A stretch of 64,000 bases of DNA from CAIXPS01 sp034430115 (lineage in GTDB: Bacteria; Chloroflexota; Anaerolineae; J036; Brachytrichaceae). The stretch spans positions 3,228-67,227 of the forward strand of contig DAOUFG010000005.1 of assembly GCA_034430115.1 (NCBI GenBank), read 5' to 3'. Below the pieces are notes generated by a model. That model was not told the DNA's origin and did not search any database. It saw only the letters and a list, made by a program, of their open reading frames with translations. Position numbers and translations under genes: made by a program. Of this stretch, positions 52,814 to 62,425 are shown piece by piece. Each line of letters begins with the position of its first letter. Within the stretch, counting starts at the first letter, position 1.

Positions 52814-53653
52814 TTACAGATCACGCGTGCGGAACTGGCGTAGCGCAAGCAAAAGCGCCACGACAACATATAACGCCGCCCACACCACCATGCCCGAACT
52901 GGGCACCGAGGAGATGCTGAATGGCGTGATGGCCGCATCGCGCATGAGCGGCGGTTCCATGTTGTAGGCGGCTAGCTGCCACATCGCCTCGGTGGGCACG
53001 AGCAGGCTGGTGACAATGCCGAAATTCTGCGCGACGGTGTTGCCAAGCAATGTGCCAATCTGCTCCATCCAGCCGCCGATGAATGCCAGCCCATACATGC
53101 CCATCACCGTCACGCCATTCGCCAATGTGCTCAGGCGCGTGCCACCGAGGATGGATAACGTCAGGAGCACGGTGGCCTCCAAGAAGATGAGCGCAATTCC
53201 CTGCGCCGCGTTTGGCAACCGTGTGCCCGATACGGCATATACGATCAGCAACACACCGCCGGCCATCAGCAACAAATAGGTCGCCAGGATGGCCCAGAAA
53301 GCCAGCCACTTACCCAGCAAAATCTGTTCACGGCGCAAGGGTTTGGTTGCCAACGTTTGTATCACGCCCGAACGAATATCGCCGGAAAGCGTATCAATCG
53401 GCATCAGCACAGCCATCATCACGATCAAAAAGTCCACTGCATACAGGCCGGCCATCGCCACCATCGTCAGACCCACGTTCTGGCCGATGCGCAGTGCGCC
53501 GCTGGAATACTTAAGCGCATCCTGGTAGATCAGGTAATAGCCCACCCCAAAAATAAGCAGGAAAGCCAGCCCAAGGATGAGCGCAGCCATGACCACTTTG
53601 CGTCCTTTGGCCTCGTCCAGCGTCAGATGCATGATCGTCAAAATCCCTTTCAT
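52814..53653 (-). CDS. ABC-2-type transporter permease
   Basis: 279 residues, six hydrophobic helices (about 20-45, 65-95, 115-145, 155-175, 178-200 and 250-272). It shows the ABC-2 layout, including SGDIRSGVIQTLATKPLRREQILLGKW, typical of ABC2 exporters. The gene start overlaps the ATPase gene's stop (ATGA, 53650-53653). It presumably exports the substrate recognised by that ATPase; substrate unknown. Confidence 0.85.
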   Translation of the reverse strand: MKGILTIMHLTLDEAKGRKVVMAALILGLAFLLIFGVGYYLIYQDALKYSSGALRIGQNVGLTMVAMAGLYAVDFLIVMMAVLMPIDTLSGDIRSGVIQTLATKPLRREQILLGKWLAFWAILATYLLLMAGGVLLIVYAVSGTRLPNAAQGIALIFLEATVLLTLSILGGTRLSTLANGVTVMGMYGLAFIGGWMEQIGTLLGNTVAQNFGIVTSLLVPTEAMWQLAAYNMEPPLMRDAAITPFSISSVPSSGMVVWAALYVVVALLLALRQFRTRDL

Positions 53654-54570
53654 CCGGGTCTTTCATCCTCCCCCATCACTTCCAAGAACAGAGCCTCCAG
53701 CGATTGATGCCCCACTCCCAGGTGATAGATCGATACACCCTGCCCCACCAGCCAGCGCGCAATCTCGGGCAATCGCGCTTCGCTCGTTACGTGCATGTGC
53801 AAGTTTCCATCGGCCTGCACACGCGCATCGTGCCCAAACTGCGCCAACCCCTGCAAAAGGGATGCGTCACAGGCACCCAACTTCAACACCACTTCAACAT
53901 CATCCGCCTGCCCGGCCAGTGACATTTGGCGTATCACGCTGCCGCGCTTGACAAACGCCACGCGGTCGCAGGTCACCTCCACCTCGCTTAAAAGGTGCGA
54001 GTTGATGAAAACCGCGGTGCCCTGGGAGCGCAATTGCACGATCAAATCTCGCACTAGCAAGCGCCCCAGCGGGTCCAGCCCCGAAGTTGGCTCGTCGAGG
54101 AACACCAGGCTGGGTGAATTGAGCAACGCCTGGGCCAGGCCGATGCGCTGCAACATGCCCTTGCTGTAATCGCGTAACCTGCGCTCGCCGGCGTCGAGCA
54201 AATCCACCTGTTCCAGCAGTTGTTCGACGCGCGCCATGAGCGCCTGGTGCGAGAGCCCATAGAGGCGGCCATGGAAATGTAAAAACTCCCGCCCGGTGAG
54301 CCAATCTTGGAAGCGAAAGTGTTCGGGTAGGAAACCAATCCGGGCGCGCGTGGCGACGTTGCCCAGCGGCGCGCCTAGCACCTGCGCCCGGCCGGCGGTC
54401 GGTATCACCAGACCGAGCAACATCTTGATCGAGGTCGTCTTGCCTGCGCCATTGGGGCCCAGGAAGCCGAAGACCTCACCCTGGCATACCGTCAGGGTGA
54501 GGTCTTGCACTGCGAGTTTTTGGCCGTATTGCTTACGCAGGCCAGCGGTCTCGATTGCAAAATCCGTCAT
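53650..54570 (-). CDS. ABC transporter ATP-binding protein (ABC-2 type)
   Basis: 306 residues from ATG 54570. Walker A GPNGAGKTT (about 44), GFLPEHFRF, signature YSKGMLQR near 140, Walker B LVFLDEPTSGLD near 157-169. The C-terminus (about 230-306) is the extension common in ABC-2 importers and exporters. It overlaps the anti-sigma-type gene upstream by ATGA and the permease downstream by ATGA, so all are one transcript with the sigma factor. Confidence 0.9.
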   Translation of the reverse strand: MTDFAIETAGLRKQYGQKLAVQDLTLTVCQGEVFGFLGPNGAGKTTSIKMLLGLVIPTAGRAQVLGAPLGNVATRARIGFLPEHFRFQDWLTGREFLHFHGRLYGLSHQALMARVEQLLEQVDLLDAGERRLRDYSKGMLQRIGLAQALLNSPSLVFLDEPTSGLDPLGRLLVRDLIVQLRSQGTAVFINSHLLSEVEVTCDRVAFVKRGSVIRQMSLAGQADDVEVVLKLGACDASLLQGLAQFGHDARVQADGNLHMHVTSEARLPEIARWLVGQGVSIYHLGVGHQSLEALFLEVMGEDERPG

Positions 54571-55586
54571 TGCATTGAATCTGCCAGATCGACCAATTGT
54601 ACGTTGTTGCCAGTGCCGGTGACGGCATAGACCATATCCCCTTCGGCCCACATCAGCACCGACCCGGACGAGGATGCAAAGCCGTCCTTCTCCGTGCTCT
54701 GCTGGGTGGACGAATCGGAAGTGGTGACCAGCAAGCCCGTCACGCCGTGCACGGTCACCTCGCGGAACGAGGAAGCCGTGGCAGGCACCGGCACCAGCAT
54801 CGTGCTGGACCAGTCGATGGACTGCGCAAAGCGATGTGCCTCATCCGCCGACATGCCCGCAACGCGCAGGCCGATTTCGCCCAGTTGCGCCATATCCACG
54901 CCGTCCGGCAGGGTCACTTCAGGATTATGCGCTTGCATGACGATCAGATGATTCGTGTGAGTGACTGCTTCGCCATTCACCAGCAGGGCATAGTCCATCA
55001 CTACCACCGGCGGCTTGTCCACGGTCACCGTCTGGCCGTTCAACTGCGCAGGGATCTGCACGTCTGTCACACCCAACGTCTGGATCAACGACTGCAAGCG
55101 AGCCGTGTCGGCCTTGAAGCGCACGCTGCCGGCGCCCTGCACATAGGTCTTGTACAGCGCATAGCCGGAAGGCACGTTGGTGGGGACACGCACCATCAAG
55201 CCGGCCAGTTGCGCTGCCGCCTGCGGGCCATCCACCGTCACCGGCTCGCCCGGGTCCTTCAGCACTTCAGTGCTGGAGCTAAGCAAAGATTGGATGTCCA
55301 CCCGGTTCTGCTCCAATTCAGCCACGCGCGTCTGGTCCACACTGATGGCCGTGAAGCGCTTCACGCGGAACAGGTTCAGGAAGTCCTGAGCCATCGCACG
55401 CGCGCTGGGCGAGAAGACCAGCACAAGTGCCAGCATCACGCCTGCTGCCGCCAGGGCAGGCTTCCATAGCACAGATAGTCTTAGTTTTTCTGGTTTCGCT
55501 TCCATTGGTTGGTTAATCCTCTGATACAAACGTCTCGAAAATTCTGGACTTGGCTCCTTGCGGAACTTATTTAGAAAGTCATCCAT
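54567..55586 (-). CDS. Membrane protein beside ECF sigma factor, probable anti-sigma/stress sensor (DUF4367-like)
   Basis: 339 residues from ATG 55586, which follows GGGAGG. A cytoplasmic N-terminus (about 1-45) precedes one membrane helix (about 46-65), and a large extracytoplasmic domain follows with a DUF4367-like end (TGLLVTTSDSS, LMWAEGDMVYAVTG). The topology suits a membrane sensor that releases the sigma factor. It sits 12 bases after the sigma gene and overlaps the ABC ATPase gene. Function by position only. Confidence 0.75.
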   Translation of the reverse strand: MDDFLNKFRKEPSPEFSRRLYQRINQPMEAKPEKLRLSVLWKPALAAAGVMLALVLVFSPSARAMAQDFLNLFRVKRFTAISVDQTRVAELEQNRVDIQSLLSSSTEVLKDPGEPVTVDGPQAAAQLAGLMVRVPTNVPSGYALYKTYVQGAGSVRFKADTARLQSLIQTLGVTDVQIPAQLNGQTVTVDKPPVVVMDYALLVNGEAVTHTNHLIVMQAHNPEVTLPDGVDMAQLGEIGLRVAGMSADEAHRFAQSIDWSSTMLVPVPATASSFREVTVHGVTGLLVTTSDSSTQQSTEKDGFASSSGSVLMWAEGDMVYAVTGTGNNVQLVDLADSMQ

Positions 55587-55598
55587 GGCACCTCCCAA

Positions 55599-56138
55599 TC
55601 ACTCCTGCCACTCAGCTCGCAAGCCATGTACGGTGCGAGATAAGATCGTGCCGACGTTGGTCTCGCTCAAACCAGTCACCCGCGCGATCTCACGATTCGA
55701 CAATCCCGCGCCATACTTCATCGCGATCAACTCACGCTCGCGCCCCGGCAGGCGCGCCAGCAACGCCGATAGTTGCGCGATGTCAGCGTGTTTTTCCGCC
55801 GTCGCTTCGGTGGTGCGTTCATCGGCTTGCTGATGGATATCCTCCAGCGAAAGCTCCACCTTGCGCTGACGGTAATAGTCGATCGCAACATTGCGTGCGA
55901 TGGTAAAGAGCCACGTGGAAAAAGCTGCCAAATCACGCCGGTACCGCGCGCGATTTCGCCACGCTTTCTCGAACGTCGTGGATGTCAGATCTTCGGCAAT
56001 TGCCTCATCGCCCACGCGATAGCGGAAGAAGTTGTACACGCGCGGCATCTCCGTCGCGTAGAGTGCCTCCCAATCCGCCTCGCTTGCCGCCATCATCCAT
56101 GACATGATTCCGCCCATAAACCTTTGCTGAGTGGTCAT
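55599..56138 (-). CDS. ECF-type RNA polymerase sigma factor
   Basis: 179 residues from ATG 56138; in-frame ATGs at 56117 and 56105 are alternatives, and the frame is open to a GTG at 56162. Region 2 (about 30-95, TFEKAWRNRARYR, STWLFTIARNVAIDYYRQRK) and region 4 (about 115-170, LPGRERELIAMKYGAGLSNREIARVTGLSETNVGTILSR in pieces) are clear. A TATATA-rich stretch lies just upstream. It heads the sigma/anti-sigma/ABC-transporter operon, so transport capacity is probably sigma-controlled. Confidence 0.87.
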   Translation of the reverse strand: MTTQQRFMGGIMSWMMAASEADWEALYATEMPRVYNFFRYRVGDEAIAEDLTSTTFEKAWRNRARYRRDLAAFSTWLFTIARNVAIDYYRQRKVELSLEDIHQQADERTTEATAEKHADIAQLSALLARLPGRERELIAMKYGAGLSNREIARVTGLSETNVGTILSRTVHGLRAEWQE

Positions 56139-56197
56139 GATGTCTATATATACGACCCTCACAGGCTAGTATCACACATGGGACATAACGCGCGAAC

Positions 56198-56237
56198 AAA
56201 AAAACACCTCACAGGTTTTGGAAACCTGTGAGGTGTT
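56198..56237 (-). terminator. Strong intrinsic terminator after CDP-alcohol phosphotransferase gene
   Basis: AACACCTCACAGGTTT and its exact complement (16-bp stem, 3-base loop). On the minus strand seven T (56198-56204) follow the stem, overlapping its last two bases. It lies 41 bases after the gene at 56279. Confidence 0.88.
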
Positions 56238-56278
56238 GGGGTTACTTCTACGCCGAGCGCAATTTTGGCGTAACGGTG

Positions 56279-56851
56279 CTATGAAATACGATATACGTGA
56301 ACCATGCGTTGGATGGCCGTCAGGGTGCTCAGCACGGCCAATAGCCAGACGGTGATGACCGGTTGGTTCACAATCAACCCAACTGCGAGCAAAAGGAATC
56401 GTCCCAGGCGGCTAAAGAGCCCCACCTTGCACTCCAGGCCCAGACCTTCGGCGCGGGCGCGCGTATAGCTGACCATGAACGAGCCGACCAGCGCGGCAAA
56501 AGTGACCAGCGCAGAAGTCGTATCACCACGTTGCAGGAACAACGCCGCAAGGCCCATCAACAAGGCCGCCTCGGCAAAACGATCCAGCACCGAATCAAAA
56601 AATGCGCCGAACTTGCTCTGCCGATTGGTCGCGCGCGCCAGTGCGCCGTCCAGCGCATCTAGCGGCATCGCCACCACGGTCATCAACAGGCCACCCCACA
56701 CTACATAGCCCAGACCGATCAGCACACCTGCCACGACGTTGAGTAGAAAGCCGAGAAACGTCAGCGCATTGGGGGAGATTCCGGTCTTTGCGACGACGTC
56801 TACCACCGGATCGAGGATGAAACGTGTATTCTTGCGAGCCCAGGCTTCCAC
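56279..56851 (-). CDS. CDP-alcohol phosphatidyltransferase, probable phosphatidylinositol-phosphate synthase
   Basis: 190 residues if GTG 56851 is used. The catalytic signature D-xx-DG-xx-AR-x8-G-xxx-D-xxx-D is complete in DALDGALARATNRQSK and FGAFFDSVLDR. Six membrane helices. The reading frame is open to GTG 56914, but that region is a hairpin repeat, and the 56851 start gives the family's normal N-terminus. Encoded just downstream of inositol-1-phosphate synthase on the same strand, so a role in joining inositol phosphate to CDP-diacylglycerol is likely. Another alcohol substrate cannot be excluded. Confidence 0.85.
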   Translation of the reverse strand: MEAWARKNTRFILDPVVDVVAKTGISPNALTFLGFLLNVVAGVLIGLGYVVWGGLLMTVVAMPLDALDGALARATNRQSKFGAFFDSVLDRFAEAALLMGLAALFLQRGDTTSALVTFAALVGSFMVSYTRARAEGLGLECKVGLFSRLGRFLLLAVGLIVNQPVITVWLLAVLSTLTAIQRMVHVYRIS

Positions 56852-56890
56852 GATTTTATATTTTGGATTTTGGAGATGAGGGATTGTAAC

Positions 56891-56956
56891 AACCACGGAT
56901 TTCACGGATGACACAGATTTGTTCTACTATCCGTGAAATCTGTGTCATCCGTGGTT
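56891..56956. repeat. Inverted repeat between inositol-phosphate synthase and CDP-alcohol gene
   Basis: CACGGATGACACAGATTT (56903-56920) and its exact complement (56936-56953) form an 18-bp stem with a 15-base loop. AACCACGGAT flanks it. CCACGGAT/TTTCACGGAT units are the core of a dispersed repeat seen in many environmental bacteria. It lies in the short gap of a two-gene operon and overlaps a possible GTG start. Confidence 0.7.
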
Positions 56957-56996
56957 AACACCTACGAGCGCAATCCCGAGTCTCTAATCTCTTGTC

Positions 56997-58124
56997 CTAT
57001 TCGCCCTTAATGAACGATTCCACCTTCGCGTGCGCGACGTCGTCGATGTACTGCTCCGGTGGCGACTTCATGAAGTAGGACGAAGGCGCGCACAGTGCGC
57101 CCTTCATGCCACGATCCAACGCGATCTTGGCGCAACGCACCGCGTCGATTACCACGCCGGCGCTGTTGGGGCTGTCCCACACTTCCAACTTCAACTCTGC
57201 CAGCAGCGGCACATCGCCAAACGTGGTGCCTTCCATGCGGATGTAGCAGAACTTGCGATCGGTCAGCCATGGCACGTAGTCACTTGGGCCGACGTGGATG
57301 TTGTTGGGGTCGATCTGGTAGGGGATCTGCGAGGTGACCGAGTTGGTCTTGCTGATCTTCTTCGACTCCAGGCGCTCGCGCTCCAGCATGTTCATGAAGT
57401 CGGTGTTGCCGCCGAAGTTCAACTGGTAGGTCCGGTCGATGCGCACACCGCGATCCACGAACAGATGCGCCAACATGCGGTGAGTGATCGTCGCGCCCAC
57501 CTGGCTCTTGATGTCGTCGCCAATCACCGGCACACCCGCTTCCTCGAAGCGATTCTGCCAATAATGCTCACGCGCGATGAACACGGGGATGCAGTTCACC
57601 AGCGCGCAGCCGGCCTGCAAAATCTGCTCCACATACCACTTGGTGGCCTGTTCGCTTCCCACGGGCAGGTAGTTGATGACCACGTCGGTCTTGGTATCCT
57701 TCAGGATCTTCACGATATCGGCCGTCTCGCCGGGGGCCTTCTTGATGATGCGTGAAAGATACTTGCCCAGGCCATCATGCGTCATGCCGCGATACACATT
57801 GCAGCCCATGTGTGGGACATCGGCAAACTTGTAGGTGTTGTTTGGCGTGGTGAAGATCGCCTCGCTCAAATCCTTGCCAACTTTGTTTGCATCGATATCG
57901 AAAGCAGCCGTAAATTCAATATCGCTGATATGATAGTCACCGAGCCGGACATGCATCAACCCCGGCACACGATCTGTGTCTTTGGCGTTGCGGTAATAGT
58001 TCACGCCCTGCACCAGCGAGCTGGCGCAGTTGCCGACACCGATGATGGCGACGCGGACTTTTTTGGAGCCGCTCACTCTCGGCTCCTCGGCTACTTCTTT
58101 CGTCTTTTCTGGATTCTTAGCCAT
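56997..58124 (-). CDS. ino1: myo-Inositol-1-phosphate synthase
   Basis: 375 residues. NAD loop GVGNCASSLVQG near 30-41, then GDDIKSQVGAT and NFGGNTDFMNML, the conserved segments of the bacterial/archaeal Ino1 family (NAD-dependent, glucose 6-phosphate to inositol 1-phosphate). The ATG is preceded by AAAGGATC. It is the first gene of a two-gene transcript with the CDP-alcohol phosphotransferase, supporting inositol-containing phospholipids. Confidence 0.94.
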   Translation of the reverse strand: MAKNPEKTKEVAEEPRVSGSKKVRVAIIGVGNCASSLVQGVNYYRNAKDTDRVPGLMHVRLGDYHISDIEFTAAFDIDANKVGKDLSEAIFTTPNNTYKFADVPHMGCNVYRGMTHDGLGKYLSRIIKKAPGETADIVKILKDTKTDVVINYLPVGSEQATKWYVEQILQAGCALVNCIPVFIAREHYWQNRFEEAGVPVIGDDIKSQVGATITHRMLAHLFVDRGVRIDRTYQLNFGGNTDFMNMLERERLESKKISKTNSVTSQIPYQIDPNNIHVGPSDYVPWLTDRKFCYIRMEGTTFGDVPLLAELKLEVWDSPNSAGVVIDAVRCAKIALDRGMKGALCAPSSYFMKSPPEQYIDDVAHAKVESFIKGE

Positions 58125-58412
58125 GATCCTTTATCCTTTTCTGCTAGCACAATATGTTTTTGACGTAGTGTCTGGTTGATATGACCTTACATTCGTGCTA
58201 TACGCGCAATTAGGCATGCAGCCGCAGGGCTGCCTTCCCTAAACATAGGAACACCGCACCGCATCAGGCGATGCGCAATACGAGCCGAGGAATTATAATC
58301 TTTTAACATACAGGTCATCCCAGTGATCGCCCTGCTCCCTGGAGCAGAAATGCTGGACATTGTCTGCCGTGGGACATGTGACAAAATAGATTAAGTAAGG
58401 AGCTGAGTTGGA

Positions 58413-59447
58413 ATGGGTTACCCGCCAGACGACTTGGAGCTGGATAACGGCTACTGGCAATCATTGCTAAAAGACGTAGAAGATTGGGACTCCGAACGCC
58501 CCGCGGCTGCAGCAAATACAATGCCGGACGGTGACGTGCCAGATGTGGATAGGCGTTATGAGAGCAGGCCGGAACCGTCTCCTGTGTCATCGCGCCCGAG
58601 CATTGCCGATAGCAGCGTAAAGGCATCAGCGCCGGAGCCACCTTCCGCTGAATTATGGTCCATCCTGCATGATGCGATGGATCGCGGTACTGTGCTGCGC
58701 GTAGAGGTGACCGGCTACAACCGGGGCGGACTGATCGTTCGCTATCATACGTTGCGCGGTTTCGTGCCCTCATCTCACCTCACGGTCATTTCGCCGGAGA
58801 TGGACGAGCCGACCCGCCGCAACACGCTGGCACAGCAAATCGGGCAAAGCTTCGATGCACGCGTGATCGAGTTGGACCCGGAGCGTGACCGGATCGTCTT
58901 CTCTGAGCGCGCCGTCACCGAAGAGCCCGATAAGGAGCTCCCGTCGCTGCTGCACGAGATACACGCCGGCGAGATACGGAGTGGCCGCGTGACGAACCTG
59001 ACGGCCTTCGGCGCATTTGTGGACCTGGGCGGTTATGAGGGCCTGGTGCACGTCAGCGAAATTTCATGGAGCCGCGTCGGCCAGCCGCGCGATGTCTTGA
59101 GCATCGGCCAACCGGTGCAGGTATACGTCATGAGCGTGGACGCCGATGAAGGGCGCGTAGCGCTCAGCTTGAAGCGTACCAAGCCCGACCCCTGGCACGG
59201 CATTGAACAACGCTACCACGTCGGCCAGACGGTCAAAGGCGTGGTGACAAATGTCGTGGACTTTGGCGTGTTTGTGAAGGTGGAAGAAGACCTGGAAGGG
59301 CTGATTCACGTGAGCGAACTGGCCGAAGGGAACTTCCTGCACCCACGCAACATCCTGCACGAAGGCGACACGGTCACCGGTCACGTGATCGGTGTGGATG
59401 GCAGCCTGCATCGCCTGGCTCTGAGCCTGCGCAACAACAATCATTGA
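58413..59447 (+). CDS. Protein with three S1 RNA-binding domains
   Basis: 344 residues. After an acidic, disordered N-terminus (about 1-85), three S1 folds follow: a divergent one (about 92-155), then two clear ones (about 183-255; GRVTNLTAFGAFVDLGGYEGLVHVSE and about 267-340; GVVTNVVDFGVFVKVEEDLEGLIHVSE in pieces). It resembles ribosomal S1 or related proteins and binds RNA. The N-terminal tail lacks known motifs. It is on the opposite strand from ino1, with a divergent 288-base gap. Confidence 0.9.
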   Translation: MGYPPDDLELDNGYWQSLLKDVEDWDSERPAAAANTMPDGDVPDVDRRYESRPEPSPVSSRPSIADSSVKASAPEPPSAELWSILHDAMDRGTVLRVEVTGYNRGGLIVRYHTLRGFVPSSHLTVISPEMDEPTRRNTLAQQIGQSFDARVIELDPERDRIVFSERAVTEEPDKELPSLLHEIHAGEIRSGRVTNLTAFGAFVDLGGYEGLVHVSEISWSRVGQPRDVLSIGQPVQVYVMSVDADEGRVALSLKRTKPDPWHGIEQRYHVGQTVKGVVTNVVDFGVFVKVEEDLEGLIHVSELAEGNFLHPRNILHEGDTVTGHVIGVDGSLHRLALSLRNNNH

Positions 59448-59503
59448 ACCATCGCACGTGGTATGCTCGTTGACGAGCCGCCGGTAATACACTCCTGCGG
59501 CTC

Positions 59504-61897
59504 ATGACTCATTCAACTCTGTCAGATATGAACGATACCCAGGGGACGGTTTTCCAACGCATTTTTTCGGGCCGCAAATGGTGGCGCGACGTAGCCGGCC
59601 TGCTGCTCAGCACGCTTGGAATCATCACGCTCATCACGCTCCTGGGGTGGAACGCCGGCGGCATCATCTCCGCCTGGGCCGATTTCCTGCGCCACGCCTT
59701 TGGCATCGGCGTGTTCGTGTTCTGCATCATTTTGATCGGCATGGGCGTGCCGCTCCTGCTCAACACACCCATCCGCATCGATGCGGAACGCCTGATTCAG
59801 ATCATCGCCGGCGAGCTGGCTTTTTTCGCGTTGCTGGCGCTGATTCATTCGCTCACCTTCGGCGCCGATAGTTACGCCTTGATCCAGGCCGGCAGTGGCG
59901 GCGGCGCCGTGGGTTGGGTGCTCTCGCGGTTGATCTGGTTGTTACTCGGCTCGGAAGAAGGTTTTGCGCGCTTCATCTCGATAGCGATTTGGTTTGTCTT
60001 GCTGGTCATCAGCGCGACCGTCGCTTTCCGCCCATTGCTGCAAGTTGTGCCGCGCGAGGAGGAGGACATTCCTGCGTTCAGCACACGCACGGCAGTGCAC
60101 GACGAAGGAGAATTGGCGCCGCCCATTAAGCCACGCCCAACGCGGGCCGCGCGCATGGTGGAGCCGGAGCCACTCATCATTGAACCGCCGCCGGCGAAGC
60201 CGGTGGAAGCGGAACCGCCCAAGCCGGAGCCCAAGCCCATCACCATCAAATCGCACCCAACGATCATCCGCTCCGACGCGCCCAAGCCAATGCCGGCCGG
60301 CAAAAAGGCAAAAATGCCCCTGCCTCACGACGACACGCTGCCGCCCGTCACGTTGCTCAAGGCAATGAAAGAGGCCAAAAATAACGACGCCGATGTGAAG
60401 CGTCAGGCCGACATCATCGAAACGACGCTGGCTCAATTTGGGCTTGCCGGGCAGGTAGTGGAAGTGCGTCGCGGGCCGACGGTGACGCAGTTCGGCATCG
60501 AACCCGGCTACCTGGAGCGAAGCGGGCCAAACGGCGAGAAACGCAAACAGAAGGTGCGCGTTTCGCAAATCGCCTCACTGCAAAACGACTTCGCGCTGGC
60601 GCTTTCGGCTTCCTCAATTCGCATCGAGGCGCCCATCCCAGGCAAAAGCCAGGTGGGCATCGAGGTGCCGAACATTGGGGTCGGCACTGTGGATTTACGC
60701 GGCGTGATGGAAAACGAAGCCTTCCAACAGATGTCCGCCAAATCGCCCTTAGCGATCGCACTGGGGCGCGACGTATCGGGCACACCCATCACCGCCGATC
60801 TGGGCCGCATGCCGCACCTGCTCATCGCAGGCACCACCGGCTCCGGCAAGAGCGTGTGCATCAGCACCATCGCCGTCTGCCTGTGCATGAATAACCGGCC
60901 CGAAAACCTGAAGCTGGTGCTGATTGACCCCAAGATGGTGGAGCTTTCACGCTTCACCGGGCTGCCGCACATCATCGGCAAGCCTGAAAGCGAGTTGGAG
61001 CGCATCCCCGGCGTGCTACGCTGGGTCACGAAAGAGATGGACACGCGCTACAAGCAATTTGCCGAAGTCGGCGCGCGCAACCTGGCGGATTACAACGAGT
61101 CGGCACAAAGACGCGGCGAAGAAACGCTGCCGCGCATCGTGGTGCTCATCGACGAGTTGGCCGACCTGATGCTGCAATCCCCCATCGAAACGGAAAAGAC
61201 GATCTGCCGCCTGGCGCAGATGGCGCGCGCGACCGGCATTCACCTGGTCGTTGCCACCCAGCGCCCCAGCGTGGACGTGGTCACCGGCCTGATCAAAGCC
61301 AACTTCCCGGCGCGCATCTCGTTCGCCGTGGCCTCCTCGATGGACTCGCGCGTCATCCTGGACCAGGTTGGGGCTGAGTCGCTGCTGGGGCGCGGCGATA
61401 TGTTGTTCTTGAACCCCGAAGCCGGTCACCCCACCCGCCTGCAGGGCTGCTTCGTGAGCGATAAGGAAGTGGAAGTCCTGATCTCCTGGTGGAAGAAAGA
61501 AATCGAGAACGAACAAGAGAAGCGCAAGCCTCGCGCCAGCGCTCCGGCAGCCGAAGAAGAAGCGTATGTCGCCAACCGCAAGCCGGAACTGGAAACGCCC
61601 TGGGAAACGACGGTGGCGGAGATGGCTGCCGAACGGTTGCTCAATGGCAAGGGCGGCTCTTCGGGCAACGGCGGTGATGATGAGAACAACGACGACGAAC
61701 TCGTCAAGCGCGCATTGGACATCATCAAGAACACCGGCAAGGTGAGCACGTCGCTCTTGCAACGCAAACTGCGCATCGGCTACCCGCGCGCCGCGCGGCT
61801 GATGGAAGAACTACAAGAGATGGGGTATGTGGGTGCCGCCAGCCGCCAGGCGGGCAAAGGACGCGACGTCAACCGCGACTTGGACGAAGAAGAATAA
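59504..61897 (+). CDS. ftsK: FtsK/SpoIIIE-family DNA translocase
   Basis: 797 residues. Four membrane helices (about 30-190), a Pro/Lys-rich linker (about 200-270), then the motor domain with Walker A GTTGSGKS near 443-450 and Walker B IVVLIDELADLM near 545. A gamma winged-helix domain (about 730-790) ends the protein. It pumps chromosomal DNA at division. An in-frame ATG at 59528 could also be the start. Confidence 0.95.
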   Translation: MTHSTLSDMNDTQGTVFQRIFSGRKWWRDVAGLLLSTLGIITLITLLGWNAGGIISAWADFLRHAFGIGVFVFCIILIGMGVPLLLNTPIRIDAERLIQIIAGELAFFALLALIHSLTFGADSYALIQAGSGGGAVGWVLSRLIWLLLGSEEGFARFISIAIWFVLLVISATVAFRPLLQVVPREEEDIPAFSTRTAVHDEGELAPPIKPRPTRAARMVEPEPLIIEPPPAKPVEAEPPKPEPKPITIKSHPTIIRSDAPKPMPAGKKAKMPLPHDDTLPPVTLLKAMKEAKNNDADVKRQADIIETTLAQFGLAGQVVEVRRGPTVTQFGIEPGYLERSGPNGEKRKQKVRVSQIASLQNDFALALSASSIRIEAPIPGKSQVGIEVPNIGVGTVDLRGVMENEAFQQMSAKSPLAIALGRDVSGTPITADLGRMPHLLIAGTTGSGKSVCISTIAVCLCMNNRPENLKLVLIDPKMVELSRFTGLPHIIGKPESELERIPGVLRWVTKEMDTRYKQFAEVGARNLADYNESAQRRGEETLPRIVVLIDELADLMLQSPIETEKTICRLAQMARATGIHLVVATQRPSVDVVTGLIKANFPARISFAVASSMDSRVILDQVGAESLLGRGDMLFLNPEAGHPTRLQGCFVSDKEVEVLISWWKKEIENEQEKRKPRASAPAAEEEAYVANRKPELETPWETTVAEMAAERLLNGKGGSSGNGGDDENNDDELVKRALDIIKNTGKVSTSLLQRKLRIGYPRAARLMEELQEMGYVGAASRQAGKGRDVNRDLDEEE

Positions 61898-62425
61898 GTG
61901 TGTCCTTAACCCCAAACGCTCAGAGAGTATCTTGAGGGAGTGTGCTTCTCTCTGAGGGCTGGTCATTCCGAGTGCACCGGATGACGAAAATAGAGGCGGG
62001 CTGCAATGGTGCACGAGGAATCCGGGCTGTCATCGGCGCGTGTGTTGGATAGAACCAGTGTTGCACAGCGACGTCTCTCACAGAGCACAGCTAAGATTCC
62101 TCGCTTCGCTCGGGATGGCACAGCATTAGCCAGCGCACATATCCGGAGTAGGGTTGGAACAGTGCCATTATCAATATGGGGTGGTTGTAAGGATGCGACT
62201 GAATACCAGGTACACGGAACGAAACGTCTTCTGATACGGTCTATTCAACTCATCACCTATCCATCAACTAAAAATCTACAGACAACACTTCAGAAGCAGT
62301 TGAATATAGGGGCCCCCTGTCGCTTCCACTCAAGATCATGAGGATTTCGTTGTCGTTTGTCAATGCTTCCTCAACCATTTCACCAAACAACAACGGTTTA
62401 CATATATCGAGTTTTACTTATGGTA
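61898..62425. other. 528-base intergenic region with decayed repeat-like sequence
   Basis: No supported gene. An open frame at 62006-62341 (111 codons) has low-quality composition, no ribosome site and overlaps repeat-like sequence. CCTCGCTTCGCTCGGGATGG (62099-62118) and the partial complement GGTCATTCCGAG (61961-61972) resemble halves of a common dispersed repeat that appear split here, suggesting a decayed copy. The rest is unremarkable. Confidence 0.5.

Noticed and set aside
62006..62341. 111-codon open frame in the gap after ftsK
   Set aside because: It overlaps repeat-like sequence, has no ribosome site and no recognisable family.
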